A DNA stretch of 64,000 nucleotides from a virus: positions 17,380 through 81,379 of the IMG/VR virus record IMGVR_UViG_3300032213_001850; one strand, given 5' to 3'. This document shows positions 19,457 to 29,300 of the stretch, piece by piece. The translations under genes were made by a program, and so were the position numbers. Every line of letters begins with the position of its first letter. Position 1 is the first letter of the stretch. The notes beneath the pieces were generated by a model, which worked only from the letters and a program-made list of their open reading frames with translations, had not been told where the DNA came from and did not search any database.

Positions 19457-20650
19457 ATGTTAAAAAGAATACCAAAGTCAGATATTAGTATTAGGCCGTT
19501 TAAGGCATACAAAGAATGGAGTTTCAATAACTTTGATTCTGGTTCAATTACTATGTTAGATGCAAATGAAGCTTCAACGGATTTAAATTTAATTACAACG
19601 GGTAGCTTAACAGGTTCTACATATCCTAAAAATTCATTATTCGGTCAATTAAGAGCTCAATTTTACAATGATTTAGGAGATAATCCATTTTTAAGAACCG
19701 GAGAAAAAACAAATTATTATTCAAATAAACCAAAAGCTCAAGAAAGATTTTTAAGTGGTTCGGCAAAAGTAATATCAATTCCAAACATTTATGTAGGTGA
19801 GGGGATTAAAAAGGGTTCTTTAATATTGATAGATAATGGAACAACTTATTTTGATGATACATATGGTAATTTAGTTGGTGATGTTCCTGATAGAATTTAT
19901 TTTGGAAAAATAGATGTGGAAAACCAAACAATTAATTTTACCGATATTGCAGATAATGCATATAGTGGAACAATTGATTCTTATTTTTTAGATATTGAAA
20001 ACAATGAATTTACAATGTCGTATTCAGGAACAGAATATGATATGGTAATAGTGTCTTTTGATATAGAATCTGGATTAATGTTGGTTGATGATATACCATT
20101 TTTAGAACCAGAAGCACAGATAATTAGATTTGGTAATGTTTTTTATAATCAAGGATTAATAGTAATGACACGTGAATTTGATTCTTTATTAAATTCAAAT
20201 TGGGATTTATCATTTAAATCAACTAAAACAATTTATGAACACGAATATTTGTTAATAGCCGAACAAGATGAGTTCAATGTATCACAAAACCCATCTGCAA
20301 TTATTAATGTAGGTAGACAATCACAGAGATATATAACATCGGATGGTAAATCTATGAGTATTATTACAAATCCAGGAGTAAATTATATCAAAAAGAAAAC
20401 TATACTAGAAAATGGAAATATATTAGATTATAGATTTACATCATCTTACAATGAAACGACATTGGCTGGGTTTGAACATTATTTTGAAAGTGGTTCTGCA
20501 GATACTACCGGTTCTTTTTTAACACCATTTATTACAACAATAGGATTATATGATGACGATTGTAATTTGGTTGCAGTAGCAAAATTACCACAACCAATAA
20601 AATCGGAACATGATTTGACTGTAAACTTTATTGTACGATTTGACACATAA
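19457..20650 (+). CDS. Virion structural protein, paralogue B
   Basis: The 397-residue product is beta-rich and ends with the same module as the preceding protein (GLYDDDCNLVAVAKLPQPIK). The N-terminal halves are not obviously alike. A terminator and a promoter-like box separate the two genes, so they are probably expressed at different levels. The length suits a tail, neck or head surface protein; there are no enzymatic motifs. Confidence 0.55.
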   Translation: MLKRIPKSDISIRPFKAYKEWSFNNFDSGSITMLDANEASTDLNLITTGSLTGSTYPKNSLFGQLRAQFYNDLGDNPFLRTGEKTNYYSNKPKAQERFLSGSAKVISIPNIYVGEGIKKGSLILIDNGTTYFDDTYGNLVGDVPDRIYFGKIDVENQTINFTDIADNAYSGTIDSYFLDIENNEFTMSYSGTEYDMVIVSFDIESGLMLVDDIPFLEPEAQIIRFGNVFYNQGLIVMTREFDSLLNSNWDLSFKSTKTIYEHEYLLIAEQDEFNVSQNPSAIINVGRQSQRYITSDGKSMSIITNPGVNYIKKKTILENGNILDYRFTSSYNETTLAGFEHYFESGSADTTGSFLTPFITTIGLYDDDCNLVAVAKLPQPIKSEHDLTVNFIVRFDT

Positions 20651-20653
20651 TCT

Positions 20654-20667
20654 TATATTTATATTTA
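20654..20667 (+). promoter_or_regulatory. Overlapping ATATTTATATTTA boxes
   Basis: Two overlapping ATATTTA boxes (20655-20661 and 20661-20667) lie 14-20 bases before the ATG at 20682. ATTG at 20630-20633 is 20 bases upstream of TATATTTA, a one-mismatch version of the Bacteroidota TTTG element. Confidence 0.45.
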
Positions 20668-20681
20668 AAAAAACAAACACA

Positions 20682-20927
20682 ATGGCAAGTATTATAGAAA
20701 TGTATAATGAGGATAAAAAATTACAAGTAGCTACGACATCCGATAAAACACCATACTATTCAGAAGGAACCGATGGTAAAACTGCAAATTTAGTAGATGA
20801 AAAATCTATATCCGAATTGGAGAAAAAATTATCTACCAAAAGATATGGTGCTGGTGTGGGAGATTGGGGTGCAGTATATAGTGATGCAACGGGGAAAAAT
20901 TATAGCAAAGTAGTAAAAAAGGATTAA
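20682..20927 (+). CDS. Small uncharacterised protein
   Basis: The reading frame extends upstream to 20631, but the start at 20682 (MASIIEMYN, 81 residues) is preferred because the upstream part overlaps the preceding gene and contains the promoter-like box. The product is hydrophilic, with a Lys/Glu helix followed by a Gly-rich segment (YGAGVGDWGAVY). Function unknown. Confidence 0.55.
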   Translation: MASIIEMYNEDKKLQVATTSDKTPYYSEGTDGKTANLVDEKSISELEKKLSTKRYGAGVGDWGAVYSDATGKNYSKVVKKD

Positions 20928-20935
20928 TTAATTTA

Positions 20936-21361
20936 ATGGCTAAAAAAGTTACAAAAAAGAACAATTCAAAATGGGTTGCTAAAAAGTATGGATTTAAGTC
21001 TGGTTTAGAAGAAACCATATCATCCCAAATTGAAAGTAGAGGTATAGTCGTAGAATATGAAACGGAAAAGGTTGCATATATCATACCGGCATCAGAACAC
21101 AACTATCATCCAGATTTTAAATTACCGAATGGTATAAGAGTTGAGACCAAAGGTAGATTTGTTGCCGCAGACCGTAAGAAACACCAATTGGTAAAAGAAC
21201 AAAATCCCAATTTGGACATTCGTTTCGTATTTTCCAATTCAAAGAACAAAATCAGCAAAAACTCTAAAACTACATACGGAATGTGGTGTGAAAAGAACGG
21301 ATTTAAGTATTCGGACAAATTCATCCCAGAAGAGTGGTTTTTAGAGGAAAATAGACCGTAA
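20936..21361 (+). CDS. T7 endonuclease I-like Holliday junction resolvase
   Basis: The 141-residue product has the endonuclease I layout: SGLEETIS (Glu25/26), YHPDFKL (Asp60) and VETKGRF (Glu70, Lys72), matching the PD-(D/E)XK residues of T7 gp3. The enzyme cuts four-way junctions and branched DNA during recombination and before packaging. It opens the DNA-metabolism cluster with primase and the Mre11/Rad50 fusion. Confidence 0.85.
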   Translation: MAKKVTKKNNSKWVAKKYGFKSGLEETISSQIESRGIVVEYETEKVAYIIPASEHNYHPDFKLPNGIRVETKGRFVAADRKKHQLVKEQNPNLDIRFVFSNSKNKISKNSKTTYGMWCEKNGFKYSDKFIPEEWFLEENRP

Positions 21362-21365
21362 ATTA

Positions 21366-21397
21366 TTTGGTAATATCAAATATTTGTCGTATATTTA
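21366..21397 (+). promoter_or_regulatory. Bacteroidota-type promoter TTTG-N20-TATATTTA for the primase gene
   Basis: TTTG at 21366-21369 is exactly 20 bases from TATATTTA at 21390-21397, close to the Bacteroidota consensus (-33 TTTG, -7 TAnnTTTG). The GTG start is at 21402, only 4 bases past the box, so transcription would begin at about the start codon. Confidence 0.62.
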
Positions 21398-21401
21398 GGG
21401 G

Positions 21402-22343
21402 GTGTTGAAGCAAAATGATAAGAATATAGTCGTATCTACCCTAAGTGGCGTTTTGGGTAGTCACCTCACTCTTAAAGGGAATGAGTTGGCATTTTACTGT
21501 CCTTTCTGCAATCATCACAAACCAAAACTTCAAGTCAATACCGAAACTCAAAAGTGGCATTGTTGGACTTGCAATAGTGGTGGTAAGAAATTGACCTCAT
21601 TATTAAAAAAGTTAGATGTTGATAGAAAGACTATTTCAATCATTAGAGAAATCTACGGAGATAACAATTATAACCCACAATTAGAGGACGCCGATACAAA
21701 GGTGTTCATTTCCCTACCAAAAGAATTTATCAGTCTTAGTGAGACTCCAAAGGGGTTTAATCCAGAATTTAAACATGCAATACATTACCTTACTCAAAGA
21801 GGTATTACTGAAAAGGACATAATCAAATATAACATAGGATATTGTAAAGAAGGGTTGTATGGACAAAGAGTAATTATACCATCATACAATTCCGATGGTA
21901 CATTAAATTACTTTGTTTCTCGTTCGTATTATCCGGAGAACAAAATGAAATACAAAAATCCTCCAATCAGTAAAAATATAATATGTTTTGACTCTCAAGT
22001 AAATTGGAGTGAACCGATTATACTTTGTGAGGGTGTATTTGATGCAATCACAATTAAAAGAAATGCAATTCCACTTTTAGGTAAATTTCCATCAAGAATA
22101 TTGGTTGAAAAAATCTTTATGAGCGGTATTACCGATATTATTATTTCATTAGACAACGATGCAATAAATGAGGCACTTAAAGCTGCCGAATATTTTAGAA
22201 AACAAGGTATTCATGTAAAAATGATGTATCTTAAAGACAAAGATGCCGCCGATATGGGGTATGAAAAATTCTATGAGGAATTAAAGAAAACCAAAGAGTT
22301 TTCTCCCGAAGAATTATTATTAAACAAAATAAACTCACTATGA
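21402..22343 (+). CDS. DNA primase (CHC2 zinc finger plus Toprim)
   Basis: It has 313 residues. The zinc finger uses Cys33, Cys36, Cys54 and Cys57 (CPFCNHH ... HCWTCNSGG), and the Toprim domain has LCEGVFDAIT and the acidic strand ISLDNDA. The primase makes RNA primers for lagging-strand synthesis. No helicase domain is present. The start is GTG; no in-frame ATG lies before the zinc finger, so the start must be near 21402. The gene ends with an ATGA overlap into the methyltransferase. Confidence 0.85.
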   Translation: MLKQNDKNIVVSTLSGVLGSHLTLKGNELAFYCPFCNHHKPKLQVNTETQKWHCWTCNSGGKKLTSLLKKLDVDRKTISIIREIYGDNNYNPQLEDADTKVFISLPKEFISLSETPKGFNPEFKHAIHYLTQRGITEKDIIKYNIGYCKEGLYGQRVIIPSYNSDGTLNYFVSRSYYPENKMKYKNPPISKNIICFDSQVNWSEPIILCEGVFDAITIKRNAIPLLGKFPSRILVEKIFMSGITDIIISLDNDAINEALKAAEYFRKQGIHVKMMYLKDKDAADMGYEKFYEELKKTKEFSPEELLLNKINSL

Positions 22344-22963
22344 AAGGGAATGAACAAATAGAGGTTTTTGGAGAAAAAATTGAAATTCAAAATACAAAAA
22401 AGAATGGTAACAATGTCATTATGCATATTGGAGAAAAATATTTAATGACTAAACTTGCAGAAATTGTTACAAAAAACGGAGGTGACATATTAGAAATTGG
22501 ATTTGGAATGCATTTATCTGCCGATGCTATACAATCAAATGCAAATGTGACATCACATACCATAATAGAAATTCATCCAGTACAATATGAAAGAGCATTA
22601 GAATGGGCAAAGTTACAAAAAATAAAAACAACAGTTATATTAGGTGATTGGATTGAATTATTACCATTGACTAATATGAAGTTTGATGGAGTATTACATG
22701 ATACACATTTAGACCCGAATATACCTAAATTTTTAGATTATATAGTAGATAATTGTAAAAAAGGTACAATTGTAGGTTTTTTTGAATTTCAAAAATTTGA
22801 CGCTCGTTTAAATGGATATAGGGTTAATATACCTGAGGCAGAGTATCAAACGATTCCATATAAAGAAAATTTATCTTTTAAAGACAATCAATTTGAACTA
22901 AAATACACCACATTTGATGGTGATGAATTTTATAGTGAAAAGAATATAAATAAACTATTATGA
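22340..22963 (+). CDS. Guanidinoacetate N-methyltransferase/RMT2-like SAM methyltransferase
   Basis: It has 207 residues. Motif I is ILEIGFGMHLSA (50-61), motif II is TIIEIHPVQYERALEWA, and FDGVLHDTH (115-123) matches the GAMT/RMT2 family's FDGILYDTY pattern. Family members N-methylate guanidino groups (guanidinoacetate or Arg residues). It is coupled by ATGA overlaps to primase upstream and the Mre11/Rad50 fusion downstream. The substrate here is unknown; a protein Arg or a small molecule are both possible. Confidence 0.7.
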   Translation: MKGNEQIEVFGEKIEIQNTKKNGNNVIMHIGEKYLMTKLAEIVTKNGGDILEIGFGMHLSADAIQSNANVTSHTIIEIHPVQYERALEWAKLQKIKTTVILGDWIELLPLTNMKFDGVLHDTHLDPNIPKFLDYIVDNCKKGTIVGFFEFQKFDARLNGYRVNIPEAEYQTIPYKENLSFKDNQFELKYTTFDGDEFYSEKNINKLL

Positions 22964-25900
22964 GTTTAAAAACAATTTACCACATTGCCGATGTTCACAT
23001 CCGTAATGTAAAAAGACACAAAGAGTATAGACAGGTATTTGAAAAAATGTTTGAGGAAATCCGTAAAAGAGGAACCGAAGATGCAATCATTTATTTAGCA
23101 GGTGATATTGCCCACGCTAAATTAGAAATGTCTCCTGAATTAGTCAACGAAATAAGTTGGTTATTCAAAGAGTGTGCTAAAACTTGTCCTACAATTCTTA
23201 TTACTGGAAATCACGATTGTAATATGAACAATATGGATAGAATGGATGTTCTTACTCCATTGGTTGATGCATTAGAATTAGAAAACTTTTATTATTTAAG
23301 AGACACACAAGTATTTTCTATTGGTGGTATTGATTTTTCAGTATTTTCAATTTTAGATAACAAAGACAATTGGATTAGTGCTGACAAAATGTTTGGTAAT
23401 AAAAAGATTGCTTTATTCCACGGGCCTGTTGATAATTCACAAACTGATATAGGTTATGTGGTAAGTAGTAGACATTTTACAACGGATATATTTGATGGAT
23501 TTGATTTAGCCTTATTAGGTGATATTCATAAGCGTCAAGAAATGATAAGTCCGAAAGGTTGTAAGGTAGTTTACGCAGGTTCTCTATTACAACAAAACTT
23601 TGGTGAGACATTGGATAGACATGGTTTTTTAGCTTGGGATTTAGATACAATGACCTATGAGGAAATTGACATTCAAAATGACTATGGTTATTATACTATG
23701 GATATTGACAATGGTAAGGTTCCAGTTGTAAACGATATGCCAAAACATCCTCGTTTGAGAGTAAGATTGTCAAACACCGATACTGCGGACACTAAAAAGG
23801 TAATTGCAGAAATCAAAATGAAATATGGTGTTGATGACTTTACAATTATTAGAACGGACTCTCTATCAAAAAAGAAAACAGGAGATAGAAGTAATAAATT
23901 AGACTTTGAAAACATTGCAGATATAAACTATCAAAACTCTTTAATAAATGAGTATGTGGAAAGAATGATGCCGTTTGTTGATGCAAAAGACTTAGGTGAA
24001 TTGGAAAAGATAAATAGAGATGTTAATAGTAGAATTACACATGAGGAAACTTTAAGAAACATTTATTGGAAACCGATTAGATTTGAGTTTTCTAATATGT
24101 TTAGTTATGGTGAGGACAATAAGATTGATTTTAGTAAGTTAAACGGATTGATGGGATTGTTTGCACCAAATGCACAAGGTAAATCATCTATATTTGATGC
24201 AATTTCATTCTGTCTTTATGATAAGAGTAGTAGAGCATTCAAAGCACAAAATATCTTAAACAATAGAAAGCAAGATTTTAGTTGTCATTTACATTTTCAA
24301 ATTGAAGGTATAGATTATCATATTGAAAGAACTGCAAAAACTATAAACAAAGGAAAAAATGTAAAAGTTGATGTTCAGTTTTATAGACAAGATGGTGATG
24401 ACAAAACTTCTTTGAACGGAACCGAAAGGAGAGACACAAATACAGTAATTGAACAATATGTTGGTAAGTATGAAGATTTCGTATTGACTGCATTATCGTT
24501 ACAAGGTAATAACTCCATATTCATTGACAAATCACAAAGTGAGAGAAAAGACTTACTTGCTCAATTTATGGGATTGAATGTTTTTGACAAATTATACGAT
24601 ACGGCAATTGAAGATATCAAAGAAGTTTCGGTATTGATTAAAAACTTTAAGAAAAACGACTTTACTACCGAACTTGCGGATAAAGCAAATGACTTAAAAG
24701 AAAAGAAAGGTGAGTTAAAAGAATTAGATAAAGAATTAGCTAGATTGAATGGTGATAAGGATGGATTAGATAGTGTTATATTAGAATTAAGTAGAAACCT
24801 TACTCCAATTGATGGTAATTCAAATATTGATGATTTAAATACTCGTAAAGAAAAATTAAAAAGTGACATTGAAATAAATGAAATTTATATAGAAAACAAA
24901 GTTGGTAATATTAACGCCATAACTGAAAAGATGGTTGAGTTATTACAAAGTGTAAACGAAAAGAAACAATCAAATGGTATTGATATAGAAATTGTCTATT
25001 CAAACTATCAACGAGAACAAAAATCTTTAATTGAAGCAGAGAAAGTATATTCAAATGCAAAGTTATATTTAAGTTTAGCTGAAGAAAAAATAAAACATTT
25101 GGATAAACATGAGTATGACCCAAATTGTAAATATTGTTGTGATAATACATTTGTTAAAGATGCGATGGTTGCAAAAAATGCATTACCTGAATTGGAAGCA
25201 ATAGTTAAACAAGCAATGATTGATTGTGTTGGTATTCAACAAACTCTGGATACTATGGAGGACATTGAAGAACAATATAATGAATGGAATGACTTTAAAA
25301 ATAAATTGGAACAATCTAAATCTATTCATAAAACTTATGTATTAGAATTTGATGGTTTGAATACTAAAAAAGAATTATTAGAAACCCAATTAGACAATGT
25401 AGAGGATGATATTGAAAAGTATTATGAGAATGAGGACACTATTCAAAGCAATAAAGAGTTAGAAAAACAAATCAAAGACTTAGAAATTGCAAAGAAAGGA
25501 TTTGAGTCGGACATTAAAGATATTACTAAACAAATAGCAACTACAAATGGTTCTATATCATCATTACAGACTTATATAGACAACATCAAACAAAAGATGA
25601 ATGAGGTTAAGGACTTAGAGGAAAAGAACCGATTATACACCTATTATTTAGATGCCGTAAAGAGAGATGGTATTCCATATGAATTGATTTCAAAAGCTTT
25701 ACCTGTTATTGAGAATGAGGTAAACAATATCCTTGCACAAGTTGTAGACTTTGGTGTTACAATGGAAATGGATGGTAAATCAATAAATGCAAAAATAGTT
25801 TACGAAGACCAGGAATGGCCATTGGAGATGTGTAGTGGAATGGAGAAGTTCGTTAGTGGACTTGCTATTAGAGTTGCACTTATTAATGTATGTAACTTAC

Positions 25901-26103
25901 CTCGTCCGAATTTCTTAGTAGTAGACGAAGGATTTGGAACATTGGATGCAGATAATTTATCATCTTTATTTATGATGATGCAATATCTTAAAACTCAATT
26001 TGATTTCATTTGGGTTATTTCTCACTTAGAACAAATGAGAGATATCGTAGATGGATTGATAGAAATAAAAAAAGAGAATGGATTTAGTAAGATTGATTTC
26101 TAA
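22960..26103 (+). CDS. Fused gp47 (SbcD/Mre11) nuclease and gp46 (SbcC/Rad50) ATPase
   Basis: A single 1047-residue chain. Residues 1-350 are a metallophosphoesterase with HIADVH (Asp11, His13), AGD (Asp49), GNHD (84-86), FHG (His154) and GDIH (187-190). Residues 370-1047 are an SMC-type ATPase: Walker A APNAQGKSS (402-410), coiled coil, zinc hook CKYC (723-726), second coil, signature MCSGMEKF (near 958) and Walker B LVVDEGFGTLD (986-996). In T4 these are two proteins that process DNA ends for recombination-dependent replication. Here no stop or restart separates them. Confidence 0.9.
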   Translation: MSLKTIYHIADVHIRNVKRHKEYRQVFEKMFEEIRKRGTEDAIIYLAGDIAHAKLEMSPELVNEISWLFKECAKTCPTILITGNHDCNMNNMDRMDVLTPLVDALELENFYYLRDTQVFSIGGIDFSVFSILDNKDNWISADKMFGNKKIALFHGPVDNSQTDIGYVVSSRHFTTDIFDGFDLALLGDIHKRQEMISPKGCKVVYAGSLLQQNFGETLDRHGFLAWDLDTMTYEEIDIQNDYGYYTMDIDNGKVPVVNDMPKHPRLRVRLSNTDTADTKKVIAEIKMKYGVDDFTIIRTDSLSKKKTGDRSNKLDFENIADINYQNSLINEYVERMMPFVDAKDLGELEKINRDVNSRITHEETLRNIYWKPIRFEFSNMFSYGEDNKIDFSKLNGLMGLFAPNAQGKSSIFDAISFCLYDKSSRAFKAQNILNNRKQDFSCHLHFQIEGIDYHIERTAKTINKGKNVKVDVQFYRQDGDDKTSLNGTERRDTNTVIEQYVGKYEDFVLTALSLQGNNSIFIDKSQSERKDLLAQFMGLNVFDKLYDTAIEDIKEVSVLIKNFKKNDFTTELADKANDLKEKKGELKELDKELARLNGDKDGLDSVILELSRNLTPIDGNSNIDDLNTRKEKLKSDIEINEIYIENKVGNINAITEKMVELLQSVNEKKQSNGIDIEIVYSNYQREQKSLIEAEKVYSNAKLYLSLAEEKIKHLDKHEYDPNCKYCCDNTFVKDAMVAKNALPELEAIVKQAMIDCVGIQQTLDTMEDIEEQYNEWNDFKNKLEQSKSIHKTYVLEFDGLNTKKELLETQLDNVEDDIEKYYENEDTIQSNKELEKQIKDLEIAKKGFESDIKDITKQIATTNGSISSLQTYIDNIKQKMNEVKDLEEKNRLYTYYLDAVKRDGIPYELISKALPVIENEVNNILAQVVDFGVTMEMDGKSINAKIVYEDQEWPLEMCSGMEKFVSGLAIRVALINVCNLPRPNFLVVDEGFGTLDADNLSSLFMMMQYLKTQFDFIWVISHLEQMRDIVDGLIEIKKENGFSKIDF

Positions 26104-26269
26104 GAACTACCTTATCAGCCTTCAACACACTAGATTGTGGTTTTGAGACACCGATGTGTTTCTTAATTAGATTTTCAACTAGGCTACCCATTTTAAACCC
26201 GTGTTCTTCACAATACCCTTTGAGAAGTTCATGGGTTTCTTTTTTGATTTGTAACATTGCGTATTTCAT
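26084..26269 (-). CDS. Ribbon-helix-helix (Arc/CopG-like) DNA-binding protein
   Basis: The only complete gene on the minus strand. The 61-residue product has the ribbon-helix-helix pattern: beta strand AMLQIKK (4-10), helix A through ETHELLKGYCEEHG and helix B SLVENLIKKHIG (29-40). Such dimers or tetramers bind tandem short operators. Its start is 10 bases from tandem AGTTTTCTTT repeats, which suits autoregulation. Its last 20 coding bases overlap the end of the convergent Mre11/Rad50 gene. Confidence 0.72.
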   Translation of the reverse strand: MKYAMLQIKKETHELLKGYCEEHGFKMGSLVENLIKKHIGVSKPQSSVLKADKVVLRNQSY

Positions 26270-26278
26270 AACTTATTT

Positions 26279-26328
26279 AGTTTTCTTTAGTTTTCTATAA
26301 TACATTAAAGTATTTATTAGTTTTCTTT
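26279..26328. promoter_or_regulatory. 10-bp-phased AGTTTTCTTT repeats, probable RHH operator
   Basis: AGTTTTCTTT occurs at 26279 and 26319, with AGTTTTCTAT at 26289 and a weaker copy AGTATTTATT (7/10) at 26309, all in the same 10-bp phase. They lie between the minus-strand RHH gene and the + strand tail fibre gene. RHH proteins typically bind such same-face tandem sites. A near-identical pair occurs at 63844-63863. Confidence 0.6.
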
Positions 26329-26358
26329 ATATAAATATGTGATAATAATTTTTTTGAA

Positions 26359-26366
26359 GATATTTA
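26359..26366 (+). promoter_or_regulatory. ATATTTA box before the tail fibre gene
   Basis: GATATTTA, continuing as TTTA, lies 14 bases before the ATG at 26381. There is no TTTG at -33 spacing. It is likely the promoter for the tail fibre and, through overlap, the glycan locus behind it. Confidence 0.45.
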
Positions 26367-26380
26367 TTTAAAAAGATTAA

Positions 26381-29300
26381 ATGGCTGTTATAAAGAAAAC
26401 CTTATTTGCAAAAAATTTAGATAAATATGCGGTATTAGTAAATGATACTCAACCGGATAGTAAATATTTTAAAATAAGTGAACTATCCGACACATTCACA
26501 GGTGGTAAAAATGCATTTTTAATTGCAGGTTCGGAATACTTAGTTCCTGATACAAAAATACAAATTGAATTAAAGGATTCGGCTGGTAATGTTATTTATC
26601 ACGAACCAGGTGAAGGTATGATATCATCATCAATTAATGGTGAATCATTTGTTGCAGAATATTATGAAGGTGTTTCTAAGGTAGTTGCAGTTTATGTATA
26701 CCCGGATACTGCATATGGCCCTTGTACTCTTACAATATTAGGTGAATTAAACCAATATGTAGATGGAAATGGTTTTACTAAACCCGTATCTTTAGATTGG
26801 GAAAATAAGTATAATGTAAAATGGCAAAAACAAATTAATGTAAATCCATCATTAGCAAACACAACTAAAATTAGATTTTATAAAAGGCCAATTGTAAGTA
26901 TTACCGAATTGTTGGAACCAGTTTATAGAATAGAAAGTGGTTCTAAGGTAAGTTCGGGGATAAATCAATCTTTTGCAAACATAAAAATATCCAATTTAGA
27001 AACTTTTGCAGGTGATGTAAAAAGAGTAAAAGTATTTAGAACATCATTTGGTGATATATCCGATTTTAGTTTGATACAAGATATATTGGTTGAATCAAAA
27101 GAACTATTAACCACATTTGAATTATCAGGAAGTGTTGTAGGAAATACCGGAATATTTACATCGGAAACTCTTAAAAATTACTGGAATACGAGTTCATTAA
27201 ATGTAGAATTATCAAATAATAGAGTTGAGAGTGGTATAAAAATGATTGGTAGTGGAAAATTAACATATACCTCATCTTTAGATATAAGAAGTGCAAATAC
27301 ATATGAATTAAATTTAGATGCATTTTATTCTGCATCCACATCTAGCAATTTAGGAATATATTTAAATTATGTGTCTCAATCTACAACATTTACAAGTAGT
27401 ATTGGAACATTGGTAGGAACACAGCCAACTAAAAATTTATTAGACACCACTATACCATTTAAAATAGATAAAGATTATCCATCTGCTAGTTTATATTTTT
27501 CACAATCTCAAGGTGAATGGCATTTAGGAAATATAAGTTTAAAATTATCACAAGATACTGCTTTTTCTCCTGATGAGGTTTCTTTTATTACAACAATGCC
27601 TACTGTGATTGGTAATGAAGATTTTAATTTTAAGTTTGAATTTTATGATGTTAATAATAACTATGTACCTGTATTTGTTACACAAAGTGCAAATTTTACA
27701 GGTGGTTCAAATACAATTACAAAATTATTAACATTTGAGTCCGATAGAACTGCATTTAGATTTTCAACTGGGTCTTTTGCAAATCCACCAAATCAATCGG
27801 TAAGATTTAAAACTATAAAAACTAATTTCACAGGTTCTATAACATATGCATCATCTGCATTTGATGTTGGTGGTAATTACATTCAACCATCAACTTACGC
27901 TGGAACATATCCAGGTGCATTTGTATCTCAAAATGATAATGGTGCACTTTTAAATATAGCCAGTTTTAGTGGAAGTGTTGCAAGTGTATTAGTTGGTTCA
28001 ATTGTTTATACCGCATCATGTGAAGGTTTTACTGAATTTGAAACCATTTATAGATTTGAAGATGGTGATAATGCACCCGGTGTATTCGTAACTGCAAATA
28101 CAAATCAATTTATTTATAAGGCAACCGACTTATCTCTTAACCCAACGGGTCAAGTTATTACAATAGAAGCAAAACGTAAAAACTTAGCATCAGCTTCAAC
28201 TCCATTGACTATAAATTCTGGAAGTGGGAAACCACCTCTAACATATGTTTCTACAAATACTACAAATGGTGTAGATACTTATACAATATCCGGAACTTCA
28301 TATCCATATTCAACCAATGAAACAATTTATTCCATTTCCGGTTCTGACCAATTTGGTAACGTTTTTTCTGATGCAATTAAAATAAGTCCTGTAAAAATAT
28401 TAGACGGTTTTTCGGTTGCAACCAGTAATGAGAATACATCGTTCCCTGCTAATTCAGCGGGTTCGGTGATTGGTGGGTTTGCTGCAAGTAGTGGTTCTAT
28501 AACTGTTAAAGTTGGTAACGAAGTTATAAGTTATGCATCACCTATTGCTAATAACAAATTTAGTGCAAGTATTTCTGCAACTTCTGGATTAACTGCTAAT
28601 ACATTTAATGGAACAAATTATTCAATAAATGCTTTAAGCCAAGATAGTGGTTCCTTAACGTTATTAGTAAAATATCAAGATGGTGGTGGTACTATAATAA
28701 GTTCTTCAAAAGAAGTAACATATTCAAAGGTTAAAAAGGCTGCACCGGTATTATCTTTTGTAATTGGTAATAATAATCAAACTGTAACTGCAAAATCAAC
28801 GGGTGCACAAATTGACGCATTTGTAACTGCAAGTTTATCTGTAATTGAAACATATGATGGTATTAGTTCTACTAAAACATTAACTGCGTCACCTACCACT
28901 ACTGCTACCAATTCATATACAATTGGTAATAAAACAACTACAACAATTGCATTACCAAATATGGCAAACGGAACCGATTCGGTTGATATTACAATAACAG
29001 GTTCGGTAGTTGATTCGGAAAATACAACAAGATTGGTTTATGGTAATATTTCATTAGCAAAAAGTAAAAAGGCCGTTCCAAATATAGTAATAACTGCTAC
29101 ACCACAGGCACAATCGGTGTTGGCAAATTCATCAGGTGTCCAAACTGGAACATTATCAAATGTTACAATTGAAGCACTGGAAGGTAGTACGAGTCGATTT
29201 ACATCAATGACTGGGACATATAGTGGATTTTCTACTAATCCAACAATTAGTGATAATATTTTAACTATGACATCTGCCGTTATGAACGCTGCAGAAGCGT

